Part shown: in pieces, positions 24,270 to 36,888 of the stretch
Numbering within the stretch: position 1 is the first letter of the stretch
Layout: the number at the start of each line of letters is the position of its first letter
DNA from: Chrysemys picta bellii
Lineage: Eukaryota; Chordata; Testudines; Emydidae
DNA length: 64,000 bases
Assembly: GCF_011386835.1 (NCBI RefSeq)
Contig: NC_088799.1
Location: forward strand, 72,373,302-72,437,301
Direction: 5' to 3'
The notes under the pieces: generated by a model
The model's database searches: none
Told to the model about the DNA's origin: nothing
The model's input: only the letters and a program-made list of their open reading frames with translations
Program-made: the position numbers and the translations under genes

Positions 24270-25110
24270 AAACCAGGCAAGCTGGACTTAATGATGGCTG
24301 GTTGCTATAAACCAAAGATAATAAAATATTCAGGTTGCTCCCAGTATCAAGAGACCAGTCACTTACTCCAGGTCAATTTGTACTTTAGATCTCATACCAA
24401 AGGCAATGCTTGTAGTCAATCCTATAATAAATTATCTGAGGATATATTATCTAAGAAAAGAATGAGTTTATTACAAAGTTAAAGCAGGCAAACGCGTCTG
24501 TGTGTGTGTGTGTGCATATACACATGTGCACACACACAGTCTACGGTATCAAAAAGTGACAGAGTTGTAATAATCTGTCAGCTCTGAATGTCTTTTAGGG
24601 ATAGCTGAGGTTGACCCAAGGGATCTCTACTTCTGCATCATAGCTCCGGCCCCGTGAGAGTCCAAACAGCAAAAGATGAAAATTTTCTTTGTCAGCTAAT
24701 TTTATTTCCTTCTTCAAGAATACAGGCTGATAGGACAAGCCCTTTTACATGTAGCCTCTTCAAGGCTGCAAGGGGGCAATTAACAAAGTCTTTGTATTGT
24801 GATGGCCCATTTCATTTTGATACGCCTTCTTCATAAGCAAGAGATGATCCCTTCTGACTGGGTTCACAGTTTCAGAACATACATGTTTGTACAGTTACAG
24901 AGCAAAAACTTAAATATTACTTTATAGTATGTGATAAAGATACTTATAAATGAGATAAATGCATACAGCAACTTACAAGCATTTCATAAAGGTTATAAGT
25001 CCAATACCCGTTTTAACCATACTAACAGTAACACAGAGGTGAAAGTCTGGTTTCCAGCAATGAATTTAATGCTGGGCTGAGACCTAAGGAGCTGGTACCT
25101 GGTCTGCCAG
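24270..25110 (-). mobile_element. LTR-like element, family 2, second copy, 3' end truncated
   Basis: Its reverse complement runs parallel to 17893-19790 minus the hAT element. Examples on the plus strand are ccagtcacttactcc, ggtcaatttgta, ggcaatgcttgtag, tcctataataaa, gatgcatacagcaac-like words at 24958 and gctgagacctaagg at 25077. The U5-like end stops near 24270, without the last 150 bp present in the first copy. A (TG)n tract has expanded at 24492-24513. Confidence 0.6.
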
Positions 25111-27368
25111 TGTCTCAGTTTAAATCAGTGGAGGATCTGGTTCCATAATTGTGCCATAGCACTTGAAAGCTAGTGTGCATCTATCATGGTAACAACTTTC
25201 ATATGAGATCTGTGCATCAGACCTTATTTTCATACTATGGATCACATCCTGCTCACCTTACCCCTATAAACACTCCCATGGTCTGGGAATTTGACCCCGG
25301 ATGATGTCTTGTATTATACAGAATCATGTCTACTGCATAACTTTCCCCAACAGTTTCCTTAGGTGAATCGGTACATTTCTTACACTGTGAAGGAAGGAAT
25401 TAAAAAAGTTAATGTCATAGGTCTTGCTGTCCCTGGAAGTTATGGTGGCTCTTCCATATTAGAATGAGTACTTACCTTTCACTATAATCATACTGCCTCT
25501 CAGTGCATCTTGCTCCTTCTTACTTCACAACATGACAACACATGCTCAGTGTTTCATGTGGTATGTGAATATACAGAGATTAAGCCTGTAGTCATTACTC
25601 AAGCAAAACACCCTTTATCTTCAGTAAGTAAAATCTGAGACTATGGTCCTTAGATTGCAGCAGATCATGGATTCCCCTTTTTGGTTTATCACATATGACA
25701 ACTTCTCTAAAATAACTTCTATATAAGAAAAGTGTACGAGTCTGTTCAGTTGAGGGGGGGGGGGAGAAGTCATTCACTTTTTGATCCAATAGAGCTCTAT
25801 CCTATTGGGAGTGCAATAGAAACAATTACAAATAGAATGACAAAATGCACCTGCAAGAGAAATTGGCCAAAATAAGTGTTAAACTGTACTCTCCTTTCCC
25901 TTCTGAAAGACAGAGAACTGACTTGAAAAACACAAAGTCAATATGGTTGCCAGCAAATTCGAGAGATGAATTTCCCAGTTTCTACGACAGTCCTGAAAAA
26001 TATTTCTGATCTAATGGTAATGCTTTGAGTTGGATTTAGAGTGTTGATTTTTGTCAAGTAGATATTTAAGGGTTTTACAGTTAAGATTGCTAAGGCTATT
26101 TAGATCTTTCAGTCAGCAGAGCTCGACTGTTTTAGGTGAGTGGATGTTCTATTAAAGGTTCTGGGCAATATGTGTCACAAGAGTGGACAATGGCTTTATT
26201 AAGTCATCTAAAGTTATCTCTTTCTTCTGTATAACCTAAGGATTTAGCATTTTCAAAAGTGGATGTTGACCTAACTCTGCTTACATTGAAATCAATGATA
26301 AAACTCTTGTCTTCAATGGGATCAGTTAAACCAATGCTGAAATCTTCTGAAAATCCCAATCTTATACCATGTTCATCAGCTTGGCATTTAAAATCCTTAG
26401 GGGCGGTGGGGGAGAGAGGGGCGAATCAGCAGGCTGATTTTTCTTTTCCAGGTATGATGGTTGATTGCTTAGGGTTCATATAATGTTGATTGCTTGGAGC
26501 TCATAAAATGTGAGATTCAGCCACATGTGAAAAGTATTAGAATATGTAAAGAGTATTTGGCAGTAGCATTATCAGGATAGGTTTTTGATAAAGAATATGT
26601 TGATATAACATACAATTTTTTAAAAATTATATTTAATGTTTAAAGTTACTGTACATATTTTGCCCAGATACATGAATACAATATAAACCATATAATGCTG
26701 CTATATAAAAATGGATATTAAACTTAATTGAAATACTAATATGCAGCTATGATCTAAACAATTTCTATATTATTCGTCCTCTCCCCTACTTGCCTCTCAT
26801 GCAAAAATATTATAATAATAAGTGTTGGTTGCAACATATATAAAATATTTCAGCCCTATCATCTTGTGAAGTAGAGGTGCGTTGAGGTGTACCATCATAT
26901 TAATCATGCAGTTCTATAAATCAGATCAGTCCACAACATCAAAGCTGTAATTTTTCTCTCTCGAGGCTTCAAAAAATAAAAATCCCTTCATAAACACTTT
27001 TTCTATATATAAATCTGTAAGGGACTGCTGTAAGAGACCTTATTGATTTGGTGTATTTATCTCTATGGATGCTGTTGCAATTCTAAATTGCCACAATATT
27101 ATTACAATAAAAGCTGTAATTTAATGTAGATATTGTTGATTCTATAATAATTGCCTATTTGACTGTCATGCTTGGGTAAAATAACTAAAAAAAAAAAGTT
27201 TTCATAATTCTGGAGTGTCTAAACAAACATTAGTGTCCCCAAGATGTCCTGTTCTGTGTGCAGATGGATAGCTGTACTCCATACAAGATTGAGCCCTAGG
27301 GCCAGCTTCTGATCTCAGCCACAACAGGTGTTGTGTGTGTATGTGCAGTGCTGAATCGAGAGCTTATA
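25111..27368. other. Non-coding AT-rich DNA, nothing recognised
   Basis: There is a G-run at 25755-25764. 26560-27140 is very AT-rich with many ATAT/TTTAAA words. No gene is seen. Confidence 0.5.
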
Positions 27369-27370
27369 AT

Positions 27371-27500
27371 CAGGGCTTGTCTAAACAGTAAATTACTGTG
27401 TGGCAAGCTAGAGTGTGAATGTACAGCCCACCAAGTTGCTGTGCAGTAACTCACTGTATGGACACTGCTACAGTGCAAGGAAAGTCCTTCCTGCACTATA
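27371..27500. repeat. MITE fragment, AGGGCTTGTCTACAC type
   Basis: The left end agggcttgtctaaacagtaa is followed by ttactgtgtggcaagctaga and tgctgtgcagtaactcactg, words I recognise from a common turtle TIR element. The palindromic core is interrupted and the right end is missing. Confidence 0.5.
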
Positions 27501-28253
27501 TCAGTGTGCACAAACAGTGTTGCCCCTTATCTGAGGAAACAGGAGTCTCTGGATTCTACTGTGTTTGAGCTATGCATAGTTGCTGAGGTGGGAGGTTCGC
27601 TTAGGGAAAGAAGATGGCAGTGGCAGGAGCCTGCTGCAATCTCCTTTCACCAGGAAGCAGAGGCTAGCATGAACCCTCGAAAAGGTGGGATGGACCAAGA
27701 CAAGGAACTTGTGCAGGCCTGCTGAGGAATGTTCTGATCTAAGAACCACTGAAATAGAAAGGCTTCCATTGAGTTAAATGACCACTCAATCAGGCCCTCA
27801 ATGCACTGTTTCAGCAATCTTAGCTAGTTTAGGTCTAGTCACACACAAGAGCAGACTCCTCAATCTCCAAGCAAAAAACACCGAGTACCACAATGTTGTC
27901 TACCCTCCCTCAAGATGAATCCTTCTGTAGAGTGCTGAGGACTCACTAGATGCAGAGAGATATAATTTACATTCATCTGCATCATCTTCAGTGAATGTTA
28001 ACCCATTTCTTTAAAGTGAATTTAGAAACTTAGGTTCATTTGCTTTAATACTGGTGTGGTAGGGAAAGTGGAATCTTTGCATCCATAGCAAATCTTTCAA
28101 TAATCATTCTCCTGTAATATTGTTAGTTGATAAGCATTTAAAACTGTGAATTGCTTTCCTTCCTCTTTGAAAGCATAATGTTTATTAAAGTTACTCACGG
28201 TTTTAAGAGTTTTATACTGATGTTTTAGAAATTTGATTTGATTTAATTTGAAC
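27501..28253. other. Non-coding, nothing recognised
   Basis: The frame at 27504-27725 has no family resemblance that I can see. Confidence 0.5.
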
Positions 28254-28258
28254 ACATT
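28254..28258. repeat. Target-site duplication acatt (left)
   Basis: Repeated exactly at 29191-29195, next to the other LTR border. Confidence 0.85.
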
Positions 28259-29190
28259 TGTGACAAATGAAGGGGGAGAGTGGTAACTCCCTTTTATGGA
28301 CCAGCTAGCTAGTCATCTATGAAATCCCGTTTAGTAGCTCTTCTCTATTTGCTTTACCTGTAAAGGATTAAAAGTCTCACTGTGATTGAAAGGTTAAAAG
28401 AAGTGGCCAAAAGAGCCAATGAGGAGGCTAGAACTTTTTAAAATCAAAACAGGACCCCCCTTTTGTCGGTCTGTTGTTTGTTCTCGGGGAGAAGCAGACA
28501 TAGTGCAACTAGACTGTAAAAAACTTGGGGCCAGGTATGAAAAAGCATCGGTATCATACCTAGAAACTACTCATTTGAAAACCCAGATATGTAAGTAGAT
28601 CAGGAAATGTCTAGGAAGACGCGAATAGGTTTCTCTCTCTTTATTTCTTTATGGCTTGTGGACTCCTCTGTGCTAACCCCAAATGCTTTTGTTTTATTTG
28701 TAACCTTTAAGCTGGACCTCAAGAACGTTATCCTTGATGCCTAATCCTTGTAAGTGTTTTTTTTAGTCTAGTAATAGCCTGAGTTTCCAGATGTATTTTC
28801 TTTTTGTTTTTAATAAAGTTTACCTTTTTGAAAAACGGGATTGATTTGTGTGTGTGTGTGTCCTAAGAGGTTTGTGCACATGTTTAATTAGCTGGAGGCA
28901 ACAGCTGATTTCCTTTGTTTTTTTTTTCTCAGCTTTTCCCCGGGGGATGAGGAGGGGTGAAAGGGCTTGAGGGTACCCCACAGGAAGGAATTCCCAAATG
29001 CGCCTTCCTGGGTCCTAAAAGGGGTTTTGCACTTGGGTGGTGGCAGCATCTACCCATCCAAGATCAGAGAAAAGCTGTAACCTGGGGAGTTTAATACAAG
29101 CCTGGAGTGGCCAGTATTAATTTTTAGAATCCTCACGGCCCCACCCCCATTCAGCACTCAAAGTGCCAGAGTGGGGAATCAGCCTTGACA
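28259..29190 (+). mobile_element. Solo LTR, ERV-like family 1 (932 bp)
   Basis: It begins tgtgacaaatgaagg and ends gccttgaca, flanked by perfect acatt duplications. It shares collinear blocks with the minus copy at 10843-11751. A polyadenylation signal aataaa lies at 28812-28817, followed by a (TG)n tract near 28846, placing the R/U5 region there. No proviral interior adjoins either border. The two copies differ mainly by short indels and the TG tract. Confidence 0.88.
28812..28817 (+). terminator. LTR polyadenylation signal AATAAA
   Basis: It sits about 550 bp into the solo LTR and is followed by GT-rich sequence (28846-28861), the usual downstream element. Confidence 0.6.
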
Positions 29191-29195
29191 ACATT

Positions 29196-29629
29196 CAAAG
29201 AAAATAGAATCAAATTGAAATTGGTAATTAAGCAAATTAAAAGAAAAAATACCTTTCAGGAATATTTATGGTGAAATAATATAATTTACATGCAAATGTC
29301 ACTGTCAATGATGTCAATAAAAGGATTTGCTTTTACAGGATTTATAACTAAAGAGGCTTATTTCCACAAGACTTATGGTGTCATTGATGCAAGGAGATGT
29401 AGTTTTGTTTAGTAGTCACCAAATGGTGTACAATTGTACAAGGTTTACTTCATGTTAATTGAATAGTTGCAACATTATTGCATCTGTAATTACTTAACTC
29501 AAACCAAATGGCAATAGATAATCTTTTGCTACTGAAGCATGGAGGATTTTTTACAGCATAATTTTATGCATGTTATGACTTCTTTGGAAAGAGTACTTGT
29601 TTGGTGCATATGTGATCATTTAGGGTTAC
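29196..29629. other. Non-coding, nothing recognised
   Basis: AT-rich spacer between the solo LTR and a hAT-type fragment. Confidence 0.5.
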
Positions 29630-29830
29630 AGTGATTCCGAGAGTGGTTCCCAAAGACACAGGAGTTGCTGCCAAAGTGCCACCAAAGAGGAAGAGAGGGA
29701 CTGAAGGACCCGCCGCTGAATTGCCGCCGCAGACCCAGACATGCCACCCCAATAACGGATGGAGTGCCGCCCCTTTCTATTGCCTGCCCCAGGCACTTGC
29801 TTCCTTCGCTGGTGCCTGGAGCCGGCCCTG
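29630..29830. mobile_element. hAT-type MITE fragment, right end GGAGCCGGCCCTG
   Basis: It ends with ggtgcctggagccggccctg, the inverse of a CAGGGCCGGCTC-type hAT terminus. GC-rich words precede it (gccgccgcagacccagaca, gaggaagagagggactgaag). The frames on both strands through here follow from composition. The left terminus is not found. Confidence 0.55.
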
Positions 29831-30112
29831 ATTGACTGCCTGCTAGGAGGAACTCCCAAATCTTTCCAATTGCCATCCAGAGAGGGACAATTTGGAGTCC
29901 TCTTAAGCAATGACAGGAGCAGGGTGGCAGGTCACAAACTGGCAAGACACCTTTTTCATATACCACATGCTGGATGATGACAGGAAAAAACTCCATACTG
30001 GTAAAACTGTGTACAAGCTCTTCATTAAAGCAACCATTTACAGCAGAGACTACTAAACAAAACAATCTCCTTGCATCACTGGCACCATTAATGGGTTTTA
30101 GTGGCTGGCAAC

Positions 30113-30233
30113 AAGGGTTACCAATTTTGGTTGGAAGTATTCTGAAGGTTTCATCACATGACATAATTTCTAATTAAACATTAATCTGTAATTCCTGGAG
30201 GCTCCAGGACAATCCTGGAGGGTTGGCAATCTT
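30113..30233. mobile_element. Short TIR MITE, AGGGTTGCCAA type (about 121 bp)
   Basis: The left end agggttaccaattttgg and right end ggagggttggcaatctt are inverted. The interior includes tttcatcacatgacataat and cctggaggctccaggacaat. It appears to share its terminus with the longer elements at 1-717, 34158 and 43518, so one transposase could have moved all of them. Confidence 0.65.
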
Positions 30234-32620
30234 ACTGGCAACCTGCATAGCACTTGGAAGGAGAAGTGCCAGAGGGAAGGAGGGAAGAGTTTGGAGGAAG
30301 TACAAGGAAGTCAGCTGGAATTCAAGCCAGGTGCATACAGACTGACTTCCTGGTGCCTCCTCCAAACCCTTTTCTCAGCGCCAATGTCAACCGAAACCTT
30401 CACCTCACATTTAGATCTGGAGGCTTGCTCTGGCTTTCATTTCCATGCAATCTTGAACCTACTCCACTGAGCGTGCTCTTCTGCCAGATGCAGCTCAGTG
30501 GAGGAAGGTGGCTGCAGTTGCTTGTACCAGTGTCACTTGTGGAATATTGGGTCAGTTCTGCTGATTGATATATTCTCTGTCTCTCCCTGCCCAATCCCCA
30601 CCCCGGTTCTGGGGTGGGGAGAAGAGGAAAGTAGACAGGCAGCAGTTCTTGCTCTGTGCATTGCCCGGGTATCCTGCACAGGGAGGTAAGGTGGAAGTGC
30701 TTGCTCCTTCTTACACCCCTGCACACACAGTCTAGGTCAGAATCTAGCTCTTATGGAGTATTACATGCAGACTAAAGACTGCAGAATATCACTGCAGCAA
30801 ATTATTTCCTGTAAGAAACATAACCCTCAGTCAAAGCTGTCAGTCTCCTGCAAGATAAACTACAGCTATTAGGGCAAATAGGATCGGACGTTGTTTTTAC
30901 TGCAGTAACTGAATTTAAACTGGAGGCATACTAAAATAAAATGTGTTCTTTGTATATGAATTAAGAGCAGCCTTAAGCGAAAATAACTCCTTTAGACAAC
31001 ATATAACCAATTAATTCTGCTCAACAGTTTAAAGTAGTGCCTGACTGTTGTAAATTTTCCTTTCAAGGCCTATACATTCCACATATGCCTCAGGAATACA
31101 TGTGGACTAAGATTTTTAAAGTGCCTGGGGGTTGAGATGCACAACAGTCACTTAAAGAAATGGGTTACGCATCTAAATCTCCAAAACACTTTTGAAAAAT
31201 TTACCCTGGTCTCCTTCTCTGAAATGGTGTTTCTGTCTGAGTGCCCAGCTGAAAATTGTATGTTTTTCTTTCCCCATCCCTCTGACTTTTTAAAAATATT
31301 TTTGTTAATGGAGTTTGGAGGGAAAAAAATCACAATGGTTGTAATTAGCAGTGAATTGACTTTGGCCATGAACATTCAAGCACTTGAGTTTACCTTTAAT
31401 GAAAGCAAGTGACTTGAATATTTTGCAGTGGGAATGGAATTTTATATAGGATGGAATGCTATTGGATTCAGTCATGGCAAAAATACCCCCCAAACCTCTC
31501 TCCAGTGTTGTGGCATGGACAGTTAGCCACACAATAGTCTAACCCTTTGCAATTCGGATTGCACATGTGTCTGTGTGTACGTGTACATGTATTACTCAAT
31601 ATCGAGCTCACTTGCTGCCTGCATCAGGGGCAGTGCAGAGAGGTATCTCCCAGTGGAAGCAGTGGCTGAATTTCTGCCTTAGTCTGCCATGACTTCAACC
31701 CCACCTTTGGGGTGTCCTGAATTACAAAGCGAGCCTGTGAGGGAATCCTCATGTAGGGAATCCAAGGGCTGCAATTGTGCCTGACCACTGCGCGGAGATG
31801 AAAGCAGTAGGTATTTCTTGTGGTCTCCCTTCCTCATATGCTACTTTTGAACAGCCAGGTAAAATCTCGGCCAGAATGAGCACATGTTCAATATGGAGCA
31901 GCTACTACTGACAGGAATGTAGTGACAATTCTGTTTTACAGTATAATACAGTTTTTGAAGAAAAGCTAAGGTTTGCTGCTGCTTTTGCAAGAAAAATCTA
32001 AAAGAATAGGTGACTATGTCAACAAGGGCCAAAGGATAAGCAGCTCTGGAGTCTAGGGGTGGATTCAGTGTATGGAATCAGTATTTTAAACTTTTGTTCA
32101 TTTTGTTTTTCATTGCAGTAGTTTTATCAGTAGCAACAATATGCCAGACCTTGCTGAACTGAGTAGCCCTGAAAGGAACATTGGGTTCATGCAATTCAGC
32201 AGAGCAATCTATAGATGCTTCAGTCAAGAGGAAATAGTGTGGAAGAGAAAGGAAAGAGGAAGGGAGTGGATCAATTTTAGTACTGGGACAAACACTGTCA
32301 AAGGATGATAGACGTGTTGTGTAGGCTTAGGAAAAAAAATGACTTTTTAAATATTTCCCAAAGATCTGTATCAGTACCACCATAAAGGCTTTTCAGTACC
32401 ACCATATAGGCTTCTAAAGGAGAACTGTGTCATCAGCATAAGTCAGTTACAGCATGGCCCATACTATATAACTTCTGTAGGGTTCTACGTAACTAATATT
32501 GTGCACCAAACAATGGGTGCAGATTTGTCACTTATGTTAACAGCCTTCTACTTCGTCCCACAACTAAGAATAATTGTTTACAAGAATATTGATATTCATT
32601 TCCCTGGGGTGGGTTGCGGG

Positions 32621-32621
<1 letters not shown>
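30234..32621. other. Non-coding, nothing recognised
   Basis: The overlapping frames at 30254-30726 on both strands have no recognisable domain. No repeat termini were identified. Confidence 0.45.

Positions 32622-32687
<66 letters not shown>
32622..32687 (+). repeat. (TG)33 microsatellite
   Basis: Uninterrupted TG dinucleotides, followed by a (GA) run at 32688-32697. The frame across it (32501-32740) encodes only alternating Cys-Val and is not a gene. Confidence 0.97.
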
Positions 32688-32698
<11 letters not shown>

Positions 32699-32699
32699 T

Positions 32700-34150
32700 T
32701 GGGTCATGGACACTTAAAAGTTATAAACCTTAATAAATAAATAGAGTTTACTATTAAATAAACCTGGATACAAAATTTCAAAGTCTGTATTAGTTATGAT
32801 TCAGATCGGATATTATTCTTTCAAAGTTTAGGATTTCCTAAACATCCATGAATTATTGTCCTATAAAACTATGAATTTACTAATACTGATAAAGTTATAT
32901 CTAGGTAATTATATTTGGTCCTGAAATACTGTAAAGAATGAAGCTAGCTATTCTAAGCAATAAATTGCATATACTTCCTATATTTAATATAGGAATGAAC
33001 ACAGAACTGGAACAGGGTACCCCTCATCTTCACTGGACTCCAAGAACAGACACAATTAAATGAACCAGATAAGCTCTCACACCCTTCATGCAATTATTGT
33101 GTGTGTATGCACTAAGAAAAAATGACATTAAAACTCTGCATATTACTCATAGCCCACATTTCCCAGGAAAATGTACCTCAGGCAAGGCCTGTTTAGCTCA
33201 GGAAAGAGATGTAAAATTTCTAAATATTCGTAATCTTGCTTGTTTGCTACCTCCCCCTAAATTCCCTACCTCTCCCTGAGAAATAAAAAGCCCCAGTAAC
33301 TTCTTCAAACCCTGCTCTTGACTATAACTGTTATTTGGATCAAGTGAATGGAAAGAATGTGATATGATTTATGTGAACACTTACAACAAATCAATACAGC
33401 TAGAATTCCAGATGCTCGAACTCCAGTTATGGAGTACTTAGAATTACTCATGAGCAGTACATAGAGCAAACAAACAAACAAAATAAAGTATCACAACTCT
33501 GAGAAAATATGTTCAGCAAACTTGTATAATGAATGCAGGCAAGGAAATCCTCACCTGCATGTTCACAATATTTCCTGTGTGAGTTATTCACACAGCTGGT
33601 TCCGGTCATTTAACAGTTCATTTTACCACTGGAAGGGTATTAATGTTCAGTTGTATAGAATTACTGTAGATTAGAAGGGAAGGGGAATAATTACTATATT
33701 GATGGTTAATACAGAATGGACTAGAAACCCCAGCTGAGGCCAGTAGGGATGATATGCATGGAGTGATATGGACAAGCAGTTTGTTTGGCCAGTGATGAAC
33801 CACAGTTGCTCAGCCCCTTAGTGGATGGGGACAGCCTGATTCAGAAACAGATTAGTTTTAATTTCAGTTTTAGTTCTGAGCCGAGGAAGTCCATGATTAA
33901 CTCCTCCCCACAAAGGGAATCTTTGCACTGCTGTGGGATCTAATACATGGGTCAGGCAGAGATCCAGTCTGGCACTTACTACTGAGAGCCAGCCAAGACC
34001 TCTGCAGGACTCCGGAGCTGGGAGAGGATCCTGCCCCACCCGCGGGTAAAGTTTCAGTAACTTTAGCTTAATCTGACCAGTATTCCCAGTTCTTGTCTCC
34101 AGACTCATCCCCAGAGTACCATGTGCCTGGAAAGGTGCCAGAGAGGGAGC
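32700..34150. other. Non-coding, nothing recognised
   Basis: AT-rich DNA without gene signals. Confidence 0.5.
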
Positions 34151-34157
34151 ATGGGAT

Positions 34158-34360
34158 TGGGTTGCCAGGTGTCCGGTTTTTAACTGGAACACCCAGTCGA
34201 AAAGGGACCCTCCCCAGTCTGGTGAAAATGAGCGAGTGAGTGAGGGTGGGAGAAAGCAAAGGATGGAAGGAGGGGGGAGTGAATGAGTGGGGCGGAGCCT
34301 TGTAGAAAGGGCAGGGCAAGGGTGTTCAGTTTTGTGCAATTAGAAAGGTGGCAACCCTAG
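34158..34360. mobile_element. Internally deleted TAGGGTTGCCA-type element (203 bp)
   Basis: The left end gggttgccaggtgtccggtt and right end aggtggcaaccctag are inverted. caagggtgtt near the right end matches the long copy at 43518-44412 (gggcaagggtgttt). The left end matches the reverse complement of the right end of the element at 1-717 (ggacgcctggcaaccctag). It is a short deletion derivative of the long GC-rich form. Confidence 0.7.
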
Positions 34361-34630
34361 TTAGTAGGAGTTGGAAAATATGTTGATATTTCAGTTCTTC
34401 TTTCTTAACACTAACCCTTTCCTTCCCAGATCCTGTTTTCCTGCTCCCAATTAAGTCCCCCTTTGTTCTATTGTGTTTTTGCGTGTCTCGTTTCCTTGTT
34501 GTGGGTTTGTGTAAATATACTTTGTTTCTTGTGTACTGGGTTTTATAAACCTTGCCAACAGGAGTAGCATTATTCTTGTGTCTCAGGCACAGTGAGGAGT
34601 TGCCTTGAGTGGAGGTACTAGGCATTACAA

Positions 34631-34644
34631 CCCCCCCCCCCCCC
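34631..34644 (+). repeat. C14 homopolymer
   Basis: Fourteen consecutive C bases. Confidence 0.95.
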
Positions 34645-34660
34645 ATCCCCAAAACAATAC

Positions 34661-36623
34661 CCACCCACTCAAGTAGCAAGCCAGGAAGAAGATTTGAGCC
34701 ACACCTCAGGATAGGGGCTACATTTGGAATATTACAAATACTTTCAACAGTATTTATTTAAAAAAAAATTAATGAAGGAAGATTATATAAACACAGGTCC
34801 CTAAAGATGCTGCTTACTGGTTAGTTGCCTATTGGCAAAAAATAATTTGTTATTAGTGAATGTCTTCTGTTCTTTATTGCAGTGCTGTATAAACATGAAT
34901 TTACTCATATGTAATGACAGAATATATTTCTCTTCTGCTGTTGCATATGATATACGATACTCATTTCTGTCTGACTCCCTCTGCCGACATATTCTTCTGC
35001 ACCCAGTTCAGCTAAATTCAGAAAGCAGAAGTTAATGTAAAGCTCTTCTGTAATTCATCAACCCTAAAAAGTAATAGAAGTTGCATGTGCAAGTGTGAAT
35101 CATGAGACATTAATTGGTTCACTGATTCTCAATCTTTTTACCACAGCCCTTCTTTTATCAAAGGGGTGAGAGTCAAGATGCGAATTGCCATCCATTTCCT
35201 GTTACTATCTTAAGAACAAGGAGAGGCAGCCAGGGAGAAGCATGCATTTCTGTAAACATCAATCTGAAATTATCACCCACACATTAGCAGAGGAGTAGAA
35301 GGGAGTTCAAAAGCCAGCCTGAAAAACATGATTTGATGTTCTTTTAAATCTTACTCTCTGGGCCAATCTCATGATTTTTGGGTGACTGACTCATACTGTT
35401 TGATCTCTGGGCGTTGGTAATACTGCATACACATGTGCGTGTGGCTGTGTAATATGTGCACCATAGCCCGTACAAGGAGCTATGAGCTGCCTAAAAAAAA
35501 CCCAGCTTCCTTCAGTGTCAGCACTTTGTTTTCTTGGTTTTGTAAATCCTGCTTCAATGATTTTGCAGAAATAATCAGAGTGGACTTCAACTGTGCCAAA
35601 TGTCCAAGTGTGAGGGATCCTGAGGAACTGCACCATGCCGAGGGAGCTCAGGCAGGAGCTTGCTGCTTCTCCATGGCAAGAGGGACAGCTCACTACCCTG
35701 GTCAGTCCTGCCTTTTCAGGACTCACAGGACAACCTTTTCTCTGACTCCAAGAGAGTAGGGTGTGAGCAGACTCTGTGCTGCTTTGAGCACTAGGTCTAC
35801 TACAGTGTTTAGTCCCTACATGAGCAGCCTGGACAGGGGAGGTGATTACAAAAGATCCTGGTGCCTGCTCCTACAGTAATATGGTGCAGACATTATTTGT
35901 TGGTACTAACCATGCTGCGAATAATTCATTATTGTTAATCAAACAGACTCCAGGTCTTTAAATAAACAGCCCATTTAGATACAGTGAGATATTCCCTTTA
36001 GTAGAATTATCTCACTAAGAAGTCCGTTGTAAGGTAAAATAGTTAATTTGAATAACATATTCCAAGGGGACTCTAATACTATATATTTGCCTTGTTAAAT
36101 TTCTGTTATGGGCTTTCAACAGATGTCTTAAGTAGATGTCCCATTATTAAAGAGATTATTAGACAGATTAAGTCCAGCTCTTCTCTCTGCTTTTAAATTG
36201 AACAGGATGAAATAAGTGAATGGATTTAGTACATGCAAATTTTCCTGTATGTCTATTATAGCAGAAACAGGATTATTTAGGAAAACAGGTCATAAATAAT
36301 TATACACAGACACTGTAATCCAAGATGCTTCTGTTTAGTGGATATTTAATCTGTTAATATAGTTCCTCAAAATACAGATGCAATGCTTTCTGTGACACTG
36401 AAAATTGGATCCACAATTAAAGGGGTTCTCAGTTCTTAGAATCATCCATACGGGATGTAGGTTGCAGTTTTCTGTACATTTCTACAGTAGATGTCTCAGA
36501 AGTCACTCTGCTGAAATTAAATGGTGCTGCTGTAATGGAATGTTTTCTGTGTATCGATATAACTCTGTAGGCAAAGAGCTCTGGTTAGAGGGGCTGTGTT
36601 CTTGGAGGTGATACTGGCTATAC
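34661..36623. other. Non-coding; one possible hAT-like terminus near 35118
   Basis: cactgattctcaatctttttacc at 35118 resembles a decayed CAGTGGTTCTCAACCTTTTTACC hAT end, but no partner terminus is seen. Otherwise nothing is recognised. Confidence 0.35.
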
Positions 36624-36888
36624 CAGGGGTCGGCAACTTATAGCCCAGGGGTCGGCAACTTATAGCCCAGGGGTCGGCAACGTTCGGCACGTGGCTCGCC
36701 AGGGTAAGCACCCTGGTGGGCCGGGCCAGTTTTATTTACCTGCTGACGCAGCAGGTTCGGCCGATCGCGGCCCCCACTGGCCGTGGTTCACCGTCCCGGG
36801 CCAATAGGGGCGGCGAAAAGCCACGGCCAGCACATCGCTCGCCTGCGCCGCCTCTCGCCGCCCCCATTGGCCCGGGACGGCGAACCAT
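36624..36888. mobile_element. hAT-type palindromic element with triplicated left terminus
   Basis: The terminus caggggtcggcaac occurs at 36624, 36646 and 36668, in perfect 22-bp tandem spacing (the first two units end ttatagcc). The body then begins at cgttcggcacgtgg. The inner arms ggttcaccgtcccgggccaa (36785) and ttggcccgggacggcgaacc (36867) are inverted repeats. The right arm stops there, so the right terminus is lost. The body words resemble the MITE at 3618. Confidence 0.8.

Noticed and set aside
32501..32740. 79-codon frame
   Set aside because: Its centre is translated (TG)33, giving alternating Cys-Val.
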